From NCBI GenBank assembly GCA_902552035.1, contig CACDFC010000005.1:1-57871 (forward strand): DNA of 57,871 nt, given 5' to 3'. This stretch comes from an uncultured Pelagibacteraceae bacterium (GTDB lineage Bacteria > Pseudomonadota > Alphaproteobacteria > Pelagibacterales > Pelagibacteraceae). The notes below the pieces were generated by a model. That model had not been told where the DNA came from and did no database searches. It saw only the letters and a program-made list of their open reading frames with translations. A program made the position numbers and the translations under genes. Below, in pieces: positions 28,959-38,938 of this stretch (positions within the stretch are counted from its first letter, which is position 1; each line of letters begins with the position of its first letter).

Positions 28959-30872
28959 TTAGTTTGGTGATTTGCTTAAGGCAGAATATGTTTTTATAAA
29001 GTTATTCAAATCAATATTTTCTTGTTTATTTGAGTCCAATCTTCTAATTGTTACTGAATTAGAGTCAACTTCTTTTTTTCCACAAATTAATAAAATTGGT
29101 ATTTTTTTTAGAGAATGCTCCCTAATTTTATAGTTAAGATTGTGGTTTCTTAAGTCAACATCACAAGATATTCCATTTTTTTTGATTTTGACATTTACTT
29201 CTTTTGCATATTTATCAAAATCATTTGAAACTGGTATTACAGTGACCTGTAGTGGTGAAATCCAAAAGGGTAGTTTACCAGAGTAATTTTCTATTAAAAT
29301 TCCAATAAATCTTTCTAGAGATCCAAAGAGAGCCCGATGAAGCATCACTGGAACTTTTTTAGATCCATCTTTATCAACATAGGATGCACCAAGTCTTCCA
29401 GGAAGATTTAAGTCTACTTGAAGAGTACCACATTGCCAGTCCCTTCCAATTGCGTCTCTTAAAACAAACTCTATCTTTGGTCCATAAAATGCACCTTCTC
29501 CCTTATTTGTGCTATATTCTAAATTTGTAGCTTTAATCGCTTTTAATAATGCTTCCTCTGACTTATCCCAAATATGATCTTCACCCACTCTTATGTCTGG
29601 TCTATCTGAATATTTTAGAATAATCTTTTCAAATCCTAGGTCTTTATAAATATCTAAGATTAGTTTTGTGACTGTTAGACATTCCTCTGTAATTTGTTGC
29701 TCTGTACAAAAAATATGAGCATCATCTTGAGTAAAGGCTCTTACTCTTAAGAGTCCGTGCAAAGCTCCTGAGGGTTCGTATCTGTGAACTTTTCCAAATT
29801 CAGACATTTTAAGAGGTAGATCTCTGTAGCTTTTTAATCCTTGATTAAATACTTGTACACATCCTGGACAATTCATCGGCTTGATTGCAAAAATTTTTTC
29901 ATCTGGTGTAGTTGTTGTATACATATTTGCTCCAAATTTTTCCCAATGACCAGATTTTTCCCACAACGATCTATCTAAAACTTCTGGAGTATTAATTTCT
30001 TTGTATCCCGCATCATCTTGTTTTGACCTCATATAGGAAACTAATTTCTGAAAGAGGTTCCAACCTTTTTCATGCCAAAATACAGAACCTGGACTTTCCT
30101 CTCTAAAATGAAATAAATCCATTTCTTTTCCAAGTTTTCTATGATCTCTTTTTTCAGCTTCTTCTATTCTTTTTAGATATTGGTCGAGGTCTTTTTGAGT
30201 AGACCAAGAAGTACCATAAATTCTTTGAAGCATCTCATTATTTGAGTCTCCTCTCCAATAAGCTCCTGAAACTTTTGTAAGTTTAAAATATTTTCCAATT
30301 TTTCCAGTTGATGTTAAATGAGGCCCTCTACACAAATCATGCCATTTACCATGAAAGTAAAGAGAAACTTCTTCTTCTTTTGGTATATCTTTTATAATTT
30401 CAGCTTTATATATCTCTCCTTCTTTTTTAAAATGTTCAATAGCTTTCTCTCGCTTCCAAACCTCCCTACGAGTAGGCTCGTCTCTCTCAACAATTTCAAG
30501 CATTCTTTTTTCTATTTTTCTTAGGTCATCCTCAGTAAATGGTTCTCTTCTAGCAAAGTCATAGTAGAACCCATCATCAATTACTGGTCCTATAGTTACT
30601 TGTGTACCAGGGAAAAGCTCTTGTACAGCCATTGCTAATACATGTGCTGTATCGTGTCTTATTGTCTCTAATCCTTCTTTGTCTTTTGCTGTATAAATCT
30701 TTATTGAACAATCTTTATCTATTTCGTAATTTAAATCTTTTAAATTTCCATCAACGCTAATCACCAATGCTTGTTTTAATAGTGATTTACTAATTTTATC
30801 AGCTATTTGTAAGCCAGTAATTTTTTTTTCAAAACTAATTGAATTTCCATCAGGTAATTTAATATTAGGCAT
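28959..30872 (-). CDS. thrS: threonyl-tRNA synthetase
   Basis: ThrRS charges tRNA-Thr and edits Ser-tRNA-Thr. The 637-residue protein has an N-terminal TGS domain (MPNIKLPDGNSISF), the editing domain with HDTAHVLAMA (HxxxH) and CRGPHL, the class II core with MNCPGCVQVFNQ (zinc Cys), GKVHRYEPSGALHGLLRVR and a C-terminal anticodon domain. Its ATG overlaps the upstream GT4 stop by 1 nt (TAATG), so it is translationally linked to a surface glycosyltransferase, which is unusual. infC follows after 4 nt. Confidence 0.98.
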   Translation of the reverse strand: MPNIKLPDGNSISFEKKITGLQIADKISKSLLKQALVISVDGNLKDLNYEIDKDCSIKIYTAKDKEGLETIRHDTAHVLAMAVQELFPGTQVTIGPVIDDGFYYDFARREPFTEDDLRKIEKRMLEIVERDEPTRREVWKREKAIEHFKKEGEIYKAEIIKDIPKEEEVSLYFHGKWHDLCRGPHLTSTGKIGKYFKLTKVSGAYWRGDSNNEMLQRIYGTSWSTQKDLDQYLKRIEEAEKRDHRKLGKEMDLFHFREESPGSVFWHEKGWNLFQKLVSYMRSKQDDAGYKEINTPEVLDRSLWEKSGHWEKFGANMYTTTTPDEKIFAIKPMNCPGCVQVFNQGLKSYRDLPLKMSEFGKVHRYEPSGALHGLLRVRAFTQDDAHIFCTEQQITEECLTVTKLILDIYKDLGFEKIILKYSDRPDIRVGEDHIWDKSEEALLKAIKATNLEYSTNKGEGAFYGPKIEFVLRDAIGRDWQCGTLQVDLNLPGRLGASYVDKDGSKKVPVMLHRALFGSLERFIGILIENYSGKLPFWISPLQVTVIPVSNDFDKYAKEVNVKIKKNGISCDVDLRNHNLNYKIREHSLKKIPILLICGKKEVDSNSVTIRRLDSNKQENIDLNNFIKTYSALSKSPN

Positions 30873-32026
30873 TAATTAAATAATTTTTTATATTCTGAAT
30901 ATGTAGAAAAACACATTTTTTCAATATTAAATCTTTTTATTACATTTTTTCTACCCTCATTGCCAATAGATTTCAATGTAGTTTCATCTAATTGTAAAAC
31001 TTCTATGATTTTTTTACATAAAGACTCTGCTTTTCCAGACTCAAACAAAATACCTGTTTTATTATCAATAATTGTCTCATTTGAGCCACCAATATTGCTC
31101 GCTATTATTGGCCTTTCCATAGATTGAGCCTCAACTGATACTCTTCCAAAAGCTTCGGGCTCAATTGAAGCAGATACAATTATGTCTGAAATCTTATAAG
31201 CAGTTGGCATTTTTTTGCAATTATTTATAAATCTTATCTGATTATTCAATCTGTACTGCTCAACTAGTCTTTCGATTTTTTGCTTATAAATTTTTCTTCC
31301 CTGATCACTTCCTAAAATTACAGCATAGAAAGCTTCATGTCCTAACTCTTTGTTTACTAAATTAATAGCTTCAATAAAAAGTTCTTGTCCCTTCCAATTT
31401 GTTAATCTCCCAGGCATTAATATTATTTTTTTTCCTCTTTTGATTTCCCATTTATTTAATAATTTATCTTCATCTGAGTCTATTATTGTTGAAGGATCGA
31501 AATAATCAGTATTAATTCCTCTAAAAATTACTAGAAATTTTTTTTTTGGATCTAATAGTTTTGAATAATTATCTTGAATATGAGTAAAAATAAAATTTGA
31601 TCCTGCAATAATTAAATCAGATCTTAGCATAACTGAATTATAAAATTTTTTTAACGAATTATTGAAATTATAAGTTCCATGAAATGTAGTAACAAATTTT
31701 TTTCTAGTGATTTTAGTTGCAAACAAACATGACCATGCTGGAGCTCTACTTCTTGCATGGACAACAGAAATATTCAAAAATAAAATAATTAAAGTTAAAA
31801 TTATCGCGTTGAATATAATTAATATCGGATTTTTGCTATGAACTGGGAGTCTTATAATTTTTACTTTTTTTTTATCTACATATTTAAGTAGCTCTCCACC
31901 ACTTGTAACAATATACGAAGCACAGTTTTGTTCATATAAATAATGCGCCAAATCATAACATCCTGTTTCAGCACCTCCGTATCCTAGTTTTGGTATAACT
32001 TGTAATACTTTTAATTTAGATGACAT
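30872..32026 (-). CDS. glycosyltransferase family 4 (GT-B fold)
   Basis: A 384-residue retaining GT4 enzyme. The N-terminal domain has VIPKLGYGGAETGCYDLA (donor loop glycines) and VVHARSRAPAWSC, and the C-terminal UDP/GDP-sugar domain has LMPGRLTNWKGQELFIEA and the E-x7-E motif region EPEAFGRVSVEAQSMERPII. These enzymes build lipopolysaccharide core or O-chain sugars at the inner membrane. It is the first gene of the run leading into thrS, with a 1-nt overlap; it is divergent from the alpha/beta hydrolase gene (42 nt). Specific sugar and acceptor are unknown. Confidence 0.92.
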   Translation of the reverse strand: MSSKLKVLQVIPKLGYGGAETGCYDLAHYLYEQNCASYIVTSGGELLKYVDKKKVKIIRLPVHSKNPILIIFNAIILTLIILFLNISVVHARSRAPAWSCLFATKITRKKFVTTFHGTYNFNNSLKKFYNSVMLRSDLIIAGSNFIFTHIQDNYSKLLDPKKKFLVIFRGINTDYFDPSTIIDSDEDKLLNKWEIKRGKKIILMPGRLTNWKGQELFIEAINLVNKELGHEAFYAVILGSDQGRKIYKQKIERLVEQYRLNNQIRFINNCKKMPTAYKISDIIVSASIEPEAFGRVSVEAQSMERPIIASNIGGSNETIIDNKTGILFESGKAESLCKKIIEVLQLDETTLKSIGNEGRKNVIKRFNIEKMCFSTYSEYKKLFN

Positions 32027-32068
32027 ATGCTAAGTTAATATATTATCAGATAACTCGAATAGAATTAT

Positions 32069-32824
32069 ATGAAAAATTATAAATTACTTAAAATATCAAG
32101 TACAAAAAAACTTAGATATATTGTCAATTATACTCGAAATCACTTATATGTAGTTTTCTTACATGGATTTGCATCTGACATTGAAGGTAAAAAACCAAAA
32201 ATATTCAACAGATTTGCAATTAAAAATAAAATTGGTTTTTTAGCAATGGAATATTCAGGCCACGGAAAATCATCCGGAGAATTTACAAGAGGGAATATTA
32301 GTACTTGGACAAAAGATGCAGAAAAAACTATAAAAAAAATTTTGAAAAAAAATAATTTTATTTTAATAGGATCTAGCATGGGCGCATGGATATCCTTGAA
32401 TTTATTTAAAAATTTTAAAAAGCAAATAAAAGGTTTTTTAGGAATTGGATCAGCACCTGAGTTTTTAACTTACTTGATGTGGAATAAATTTACAAAAAAA
32501 GTTAAAAATGAAATAATTAATAAAGGAACTTATAAACTTAAAAATGGTCAACATGAATACCTAATAACACATCAACTGATTAAAGATGGAAGAAAAAACA
32601 AAGTTTTAAACAAATCAATTACTTCAAAAATTCCAATTACTATGGTTCATGGTAGTAAAGATGAAGTGGTTCCAAAAATTTATTCTAAAAAAATATTAAC
32701 ACTTTTTCCCAACGCAAAGAAAAAATTAAAAATAATAAATAATGGAGACCATAGTTTATCTTCAAATAGAAATCTTAAAATTATATTAAAAGAACTTAGT
32801 CAATTACTTAAAAAAATTGATTAA
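32069..32824 (+). CDS. alpha/beta hydrolase
   Basis: A 251-residue alpha/beta-fold serine hydrolase. The nucleophile elbow is GSSMGAW (Ser in GxSxG), preceded by the oxyanion FLHGFASD region; the acid is in VHGSKDEVVP and the His in NGDHSLS. No signal peptide is seen. Similar proteins are annotated as carboxylesterases or acylglycerol lipases; the substrate is unknown. The 3' end overlaps the convergent gltB by 4 nt. Confidence 0.85.
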   Translation: MKNYKLLKISSTKKLRYIVNYTRNHLYVVFLHGFASDIEGKKPKIFNRFAIKNKIGFLAMEYSGHGKSSGEFTRGNISTWTKDAEKTIKKILKKNNFILIGSSMGAWISLNLFKNFKKQIKGFLGIGSAPEFLTYLMWNKFTKKVKNEIINKGTYKLKNGQHEYLITHQLIKDGRKNKVLNKSITSKIPITMVHGSKDEVVPKIYSKKILTLFPNAKKKLKIINNGDHSLSSNRNLKIILKELSQLLKKID

Positions 32825-35800
32825 CTAGCGATATCTATTGATTTTTTTGCTGAAATAGGATTTGCTAATTTATCCAACATTTCTTTAGGACAAACTTGAA
32901 AAAAGTTGCCAACTTCTCTATCAAATTCGTCTAAAATATATTTTGCAACCTTTGAATTAGTTTCTCTATAGTGCATTTGAATATGGTCTTTTAAAAAATT
33001 TTTCCAATACTCAGTCTCGGGTTTTTGCCAAACAACTGTTTCTGGATTCACTTTTTTTTCAAAATCTTCTTTTTTGTCATAGATAAAAGCCATTCCTCCA
33101 GTCATTCCAGCACCAAAATTATCACCAACTTTTCCAAGAATTATAACATTTCCCCCAGTCATGTATTCACATCCATTTGTTCCACAACCTTCTAATATTG
33201 CAGTAGCACCAGAATTTCTTACAGCAAATCTTTCTCCTGCTTGACCTGATGCAAAAAGGTATCCTGAAGTTGCACCGTATAAAACAGTATTACCAATTAT
33301 TGTATTCTCACTAGATATTAAATTACTTTCCTCTCGAGGTTTTACTACAATCGATCCTCCAGATAATCCTTTTCCAACATAATCATTTGCATCGCCTTCA
33401 AGATTTAGTTTTAAACCTTTTATTCCAAAAGCACCGAATGATTGACCTGCAGAACCTTTAAAGTTTAATGTAAGAAAATTTTTGTCTAACTTGTTGTCTC
33501 CATATTTTTTGTATAAATTATGTGATATTCTAGTTCCAACTGCTCTATGAGTATTTTTAATCTTAAATATTTTTTCAAATTTTTCTGGATTGTTTAATCT
33601 ATTTTCTACTTCAGGCCATATCTCCTGATCTAAAGTATCAGGAACTTTATTAATAGTTTGATACTCAGAATATCTTTTATTTTGACCTGGGTCTGCTTGT
33701 ACAAATAGAGGATTAAGGTCTAAATCATCTAAGTTTTCTGATGCCTTGCTTACTTGTCTCAATAAATCTGTTCTGCCAATTACATCATTTAAAGATTTAA
33801 ATCCTAGTTCTGCAAGGATTTCTCTGACTTCGGTGGCTATAAATGTAAACAAATTTACAACTTTCTCTGGTGTGCCACTAAATTTTTTTCTAAGCTCATC
33901 ATCCTGAGTACATACCCCAACCGGACAAGTATTTGAATGGCACTGTCTAACCATGATACATCCCATTGCAACTAAAGCTGTTGTTGCAACACCATACTCT
34001 TCTGCGCCCATCATTGCAGCTATAACTACATCTCTGCCAGTCTTAATTCCTCCATCTGTTCTTAAAGTAACACTATCTCTTAAACCATTTAAAGTTAATA
34101 CTTGGTTAGCCTCGGTTAATCCCATTTCCCAAGGAATTCCAACATATTTTACACTTGTTTGTGGAGTTGCTCCAGTACCACCATTATGTCCTGAAATTAA
34201 AATTATATCTGCCTTTGCTTTTGCAACACCAGCTGCAATTGTTCCTATTCCTGAGGATGCAACTAGCTTCACACCTACTCTTGCATTCGGATTTATTTGC
34301 TTTAAATCATAAATTAATTGAGCCAGATCCTCTATTGAATAAATATCATGATGAGGAGGTGGAGAAATTAATGTAACACCCGGAGTCGAGTGTCTTAATT
34401 TTGCAATTTCTTTCGACACCTTGAAACCTGGAAGTTGACCTCCTTCACCTGGTTTTGCCCCTTGTGCCATTTTTATTTCTATTTCATTACAATTATTTAA
34501 ATAGTTAATTGTTACTCCAAATCTTGCTGATGCAATTTGTTTAACCCTAGAGTTTGCACTATCTCCATTTTCCATAGTAGTAAATCTTTTTTCATCTTCA
34601 CCGCCTTCACCGCTGCATGATGCACCTTTAATTCTATTCATACCAATGGCTAAAGTCTCATGAGCCTCTTTAGATAATGCACCATGAGACATACTTCCAC
34701 TACCAAACCTTTTTAATATATCTTTAAGAGGTTCAACTTCAGAAATATCAATCGCAGGATTTAAATAACGTTTTCTAAAATCAATCAGATCTCTTAAATT
34801 AATTGGTGGTAAATTGTAAATTCCCTCAGTATATTTTTTGTATGCTTTGTAAGAATTTGAGCCAACCGCACTTTGTAATAAATGTATTAAATTTCCTTGA
34901 TATTGATGCACTTCTCCATTTTTTCTATATCTATAAATTCCTCCGATAGGAAGAACTGAGTCTTTATTCTCTAAGGCATCTCTATGAATAACTCTTAACT
35001 TCTTTTCAATTCCAGAAAGGCCAATTCCAGAAATTTTAGATATTACACCAGGAAAGTATTCAGAGACGATAGTTCTGCTAAGACCCACAGTCTCAAAATT
35101 GCATCCTCCCCTATAGGAACTTAGGACAGATATTCCCATTTTTGACATGATTTTTAAAAGACCATTGTTTACTGATTTAATGTACCTTTTTATGCACTCT
35201 TCATATTCAAAATTACCAAATAATTTTTTTTCAAATCTCTGATATAAACTATCTAAAGCTAAATAAGGGTTAACTGTTGTTGCGCCAACTCCTATAAGTG
35301 TTGCAAATGAATGGGTATCTAAAGCTTCCCCAGTTTCAACATTTATTGAGACATATCCTCTTAGTTTGTTTTTAATTAGATAAGAATTGATTGCTCCAAC
35401 ACATAAAAGCATTGGGATAGGTATTCTGGTGTCTGAAATATTTTTATCAGATAGTATCAACTGCGTTACACCCTCTCTCACAGCTACCTCAGACATTTTT
35501 TTTAAATTATTTAATGCTATCTCTAAATTTTCATTTTTTTCAAAAGTGCAATCTATTTTAAATGAATTCTTACCAAAAAAATTTATAAATTTTTCTAATT
35601 GTGAATTAGAGAGAATAGGACTACTTAAAACATATATATTTTCTTTAGTTAGGTTATCAAAGTCTAAGATATTTCCTAGATTTCCAAACCTTGTTTTTAA
35701 ACTCATGACTTTGTTTTCTCTTAAAGAGTCTATTGGTGGATTTGTAACTTGGCTGAAATTTTGTCTAAAAAAATGGTAGAGAGGTCTATATCTATCAGAT

Positions 35801-37329
35801 AAAACTGCTAAAGGAGTATCATCACCCATTGAGCCGGTTGCCTCTTTTGCATCCTCAGCCATTGGGTGCAAAATTAATTCTAGATCCTCTAAGCTAACAC
35901 CAAATAAGTGTTGTCTTTTTTTTAATTCATTGCCAGAAAATATATTTTTTTCATTAGATATTGTTATTTTTTTATCTAGATCAATAATTTGACTGTTAAA
36001 ATGTTTATATTCTTTTGCTAAATAATTTTTAATTTTTTCATTAGTAAATATTTTTCCTTTAGCTATTCTAACGCCGATAATTTCTCCTGGACCTAATCTT
36101 CCTTTTGAAATAATTTTCTTTTCATTCAGCTCAATCATGCCTGTTTCTGATCCAGCAAATAACAAATTATCTTTTGTTATTGTATATCTAAGTGGCCTTA
36201 AGCCATTTCTATCAGTTGCTACAATTACCCATTCATTATCAGTTGCAGCTATTGCTGCAGGACCATCCCAAGGTTCCATTGTACTATTTAAGAAGTTGAA
36301 CAAATCTCTGTGATCTTTTGATAAAATTTTATCTTTTTTAGACCAAGCATCAGGTATCAGCATAAGTTTAGCTAAAGGAGCTGGTTGACCGGATATATTA
36401 AGTAATTCAAAAACATTATCTAATGATGCGGAGTCAGAATTTCCAGCAGGAATAACTGGTTTAAGATTTTCAATATCCTCAAACAAAGGACTATTCATCT
36501 CTTGTTCATGTACCTTCATCCAATTTATGTTACCTTTTAAAGTATTTATTTCACCGTTGTGAGCAATAGATCTAAATGGTTGAGCTAGATCCCAACTTGG
36601 AGCAGTGTTTGTAGAAAATCTTTGATGGAAAATAGCATATCGAGAAATAAATCTGTCATCTTTTAGATCGGGATAAAAGTCTGACAAGGCTTCAGCAAGA
36701 AACATTCCCTTATAAATTATAGATTTAGAGCTAAAAGAACATATATAAAAATTATTTAAACTAATGCTGTCAGCTTGCTTTTCTATTTTACGTCTCGACT
36801 CGTAAAGTTTTCTCTCTAAAACTTTCCCAACCAAATTTTTATCATTATGTCTAAAAAGTACTTGGGCGATTTCAGGTCTTGTTTGATCAGCTTTAGATCC
36901 TAGAACTTTAGGGTTTACTGGTACCTGCCTCCAACCATATATGTTAAAGTTATTTTTTGTTAATTCACTTTCAATTAGAGTTCTGCAAATTTCCTGTGAC
37001 TCATAATTATTTTTTGGTAAAAAAACCATACCAACACAAATTTCAGAATTGTCATATTTATGACCTGTTATTTCAATTTTTTCTACAAAAAAATCCTTTG
37101 GAATTTCTACATGTATTCCAGCTCCGTCTCCTGTTTTACCGTCTGCATCAACTGCTCCTCTATGCCAAACCGCCTTCAAAGCCTCAATGCCGTTTTCTAC
37201 AACTTTTCGTGATTTTTTACCTTCTGTTGATACTACTAATCCAACTCCACAAGCATCGTGCTCCATATCATTTGAATAAACATGATTGTCCTTTAATAAT
37301 TTTCGATTTTTATTATATCTATTTATCAT
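32821..37329 (-). CDS. gltB: glutamate synthase (NADPH) large subunit
   Basis: GltB makes glutamate from glutamine and 2-oxoglutarate. The 1502-residue length is standard. Cys27 (MEHDACGVG) is the expected N-terminal nucleophile after removal of a 26-residue propeptide. The class II glutaminase domain (to about residue 430), the central domain, the FMN-binding synthase domain (SGHNGGTGATPQTSVKY) with [3Fe-4S] cysteines (CIMVRQCHSNTCPVGVC), and the C-terminal GXGXG domain are all present. It follows gltD with a 4-nt overlap. The order is gltD then gltB, opposite to E. coli. This is the route for ammonium assimilation with glutamine synthetase. Confidence 0.99.
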   Translation of the reverse strand: MINRYNKNRKLLKDNHVYSNDMEHDACGVGLVVSTEGKKSRKVVENGIEALKAVWHRGAVDADGKTGDGAGIHVEIPKDFFVEKIEITGHKYDNSEICVGMVFLPKNNYESQEICRTLIESELTKNNFNIYGWRQVPVNPKVLGSKADQTRPEIAQVLFRHNDKNLVGKVLERKLYESRRKIEKQADSISLNNFYICSFSSKSIIYKGMFLAEALSDFYPDLKDDRFISRYAIFHQRFSTNTAPSWDLAQPFRSIAHNGEINTLKGNINWMKVHEQEMNSPLFEDIENLKPVIPAGNSDSASLDNVFELLNISGQPAPLAKLMLIPDAWSKKDKILSKDHRDLFNFLNSTMEPWDGPAAIAATDNEWVIVATDRNGLRPLRYTITKDNLLFAGSETGMIELNEKKIISKGRLGPGEIIGVRIAKGKIFTNEKIKNYLAKEYKHFNSQIIDLDKKITISNEKNIFSGNELKKRQHLFGVSLEDLELILHPMAEDAKEATGSMGDDTPLAVLSDRYRPLYHFFRQNFSQVTNPPIDSLRENKVMSLKTRFGNLGNILDFDNLTKENIYVLSSPILSNSQLEKFINFFGKNSFKIDCTFEKNENLEIALNNLKKMSEVAVREGVTQLILSDKNISDTRIPIPMLLCVGAINSYLIKNKLRGYVSINVETGEALDTHSFATLIGVGATTVNPYLALDSLYQRFEKKLFGNFEYEECIKRYIKSVNNGLLKIMSKMGISVLSSYRGGCNFETVGLSRTIVSEYFPGVISKISGIGLSGIEKKLRVIHRDALENKDSVLPIGGIYRYRKNGEVHQYQGNLIHLLQSAVGSNSYKAYKKYTEGIYNLPPINLRDLIDFRKRYLNPAIDISEVEPLKDILKRFGSGSMSHGALSKEAHETLAIGMNRIKGASCSGEGGEDEKRFTTMENGDSANSRVKQIASARFGVTINYLNNCNEIEIKMAQGAKPGEGGQLPGFKVSKEIAKLRHSTPGVTLISPPPHHDIYSIEDLAQLIYDLKQINPNARVGVKLVASSGIGTIAAGVAKAKADIILISGHNGGTGATPQTSVKYVGIPWEMGLTEANQVLTLNGLRDSVTLRTDGGIKTGRDVVIAAMMGAEEYGVATTALVAMGCIMVRQCHSNTCPVGVCTQDDELRKKFSGTPEKVVNLFTFIATEVREILAELGFKSLNDVIGRTDLLRQVSKASENLDDLDLNPLFVQADPGQNKRYSEYQTINKVPDTLDQEIWPEVENRLNNPEKFEKIFKIKNTHRAVGTRISHNLYKKYGDNKLDKNFLTLNFKGSAGQSFGAFGIKGLKLNLEGDANDYVGKGLSGGSIVVKPREESNLISSENTIIGNTVLYGATSGYLFASGQAGERFAVRNSGATAILEGCGTNGCEYMTGGNVIILGKVGDNFGAGMTGGMAFIYDKKEDFEKKVNPETVVWQKPETEYWKNFLKDHIQMHYRETNSKVAKYILDEFDREVGNFFQVCPKEMLDKLANPISAKKSIDIAS

Positions 37330-38765
37330 GCTACTTTTTCTACTTTATTTTTTTTAGCTTCTAAAAATTTTTGAATTGACTCAGCTGCATCTCTTCCATC
37401 TTTAATAGCCCAGACAACAAGAGAAGCTCCTCTTACAATATCTCCTGCAGCAAACACTCCAGATAAGTTCGTCTCCATAGTATCAAAATTGTTTTTAATT
37501 GTTCCCCATTTTGAAACTTGCAACTCTGGAGATCCAAATAATGTTGGTAGATCTTCAGGATCAAATCCTAGCGACTTAATTACCATATCTGCCTTTAAAA
37601 TAAATTCAGAGTTTTGAATTGTTTCAGGTTTTCTTCTTCCGCTATCATCAGGTTCTCCTAATTTAATTTTATCTACAACTATATTTTCTATTTTATCTTT
37701 ACCTTGAAATTCTTTTGGTGATGAAAGCCAAATGAATTCGACTCCCTCTTCTTCAGCATTTAAAACTTCTCTAGCTGAGCCAGGCATATTTTCTTTGTCT
37801 CTTCTATATAAACATTTAACAGACTTAGCATTTTGTCTAATTGCTGTTCTTACACAATCCATCGCTGTATCACCTCCTCCAATGACAACTACATTCTTAT
37901 CTTTAGCGTTTAAAGTTCCGTCATCAAAAAATTTTACTTCATCCCCTAAACCTTTTTTATTTGAAGCAGTTAAAAAATCCATCGCTGGGAAAATATTTGC
38001 TAAATCGTTACCAGGGAGATTAATTTCTCTTGCTTTATATACTCCTGTGGAAATTAAAATAGAATCATGTTTTTTTCTTAAATCTTCAAGAGAAGAGTCC
38101 TTACCAACTTCAAAGTTTTGAACAAATTTTATACCACTTTTATTCAGTAATTCAGTTCTTCTCTCAACAACAAATTTTTCTAATTTGAAGTTAGGAATCC
38201 CATATATTAAAAGCCCACCTGCTCGATCATACCGATCATATACTGTCACTTGATATCCTGATTTTCTTAATTGTTCAGCGCATGCTAATCCGGCAGGTCC
38301 AGCTCCGATAATTCCTACGCTTTGGTCTTTCTCAAATTTTACATCTATAGGTTTAACCCATCCTTTTTCCCAAGCATTTTCTGTGATAAATTTCTCTACT
38401 GATCCGATGGTAACTGTACCATGCCCAGATTGTTCGATTACACAATTTCCCTCACAAAGTCTGTCTTGAGGACATATTCTGCCACATACTTCAGGCATAT
38501 TATTGGTACTTTGAGATAGTAAGTACGCTTCCTCCAGACGACCCTCTGCTGTTAATTTTAGCCAATCAGGTATATTATTACTTAAAGGGCAATGAACTTG
38601 ACAAAAAGGAACTCCGCATTGTGAGCATCTACTTGACTGTTCTTTTGCCTTTTCCCTAATAAATTCGTCATAGATCTCCTTAAAATCCTCTTTTCTTTGT
38701 GAAGTGTCTCTTTTAGGTGGATTTTGTTGACCTATATTTACAAATTTTAACATTTTTTCAGTCAT
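37326..38765 (-). CDS. gltD: glutamate synthase small subunit
   Basis: GltD carries NADPH electrons via FAD and two [4Fe-4S] clusters to GltB. The 479-residue protein has the N-terminal Fe-S cysteines (CSQCGVPFCQVHCP and CGRICPQDRLCEGNC), the FAD site IIGAGPAGLACAEQLRKSG, the NADPH site VVIGGGDTAMDC, and a C-terminal GVFAAGDIVRGASLVVWAI. It is the upstream gene of a gltD-gltB operon. The 173 nt between gltD and the divergent uppP must contain both promoters; I see no clear regulatory motif there. Confidence 0.98.
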   Translation of the reverse strand: MTEKMLKFVNIGQQNPPKRDTSQRKEDFKEIYDEFIREKAKEQSSRCSQCGVPFCQVHCPLSNNIPDWLKLTAEGRLEEAYLLSQSTNNMPEVCGRICPQDRLCEGNCVIEQSGHGTVTIGSVEKFITENAWEKGWVKPIDVKFEKDQSVGIIGAGPAGLACAEQLRKSGYQVTVYDRYDRAGGLLIYGIPNFKLEKFVVERRTELLNKSGIKFVQNFEVGKDSSLEDLRKKHDSILISTGVYKAREINLPGNDLANIFPAMDFLTASNKKGLGDEVKFFDDGTLNAKDKNVVVIGGGDTAMDCVRTAIRQNAKSVKCLYRRDKENMPGSAREVLNAEEEGVEFIWLSSPKEFQGKDKIENIVVDKIKLGEPDDSGRRKPETIQNSEFILKADMVIKSLGFDPEDLPTLFGSPELQVSKWGTIKNNFDTMETNLSGVFAAGDIVRGASLVVWAIKDGRDAAESIQKFLEAKKNKVEKVA

Positions 38766-38938
38766 ATTTTACGGCTGTATATATTAATAAAATCCCCATT
38801 TAAAGCATAAGTAGGACAATATTTGTTACCTATTTTTTGAAAAAAACCTGTAAATATAACGTTAATTACCTTTTTGCATATCTAATATGATTTCATGTTA
38901 TTGCTTTATTTTAGATTTATTTAGTTTACGAAAAATTA

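Noticed and set aside
35387-35779. 130-residue antisense ORF inside gltB
   Set aside because: A shadow of a well-supported gene. The same applies to 33953-34312, 36957-37364, 37732-38121, 25498-25878, 8679-8996 and the other short track entries I leave out.
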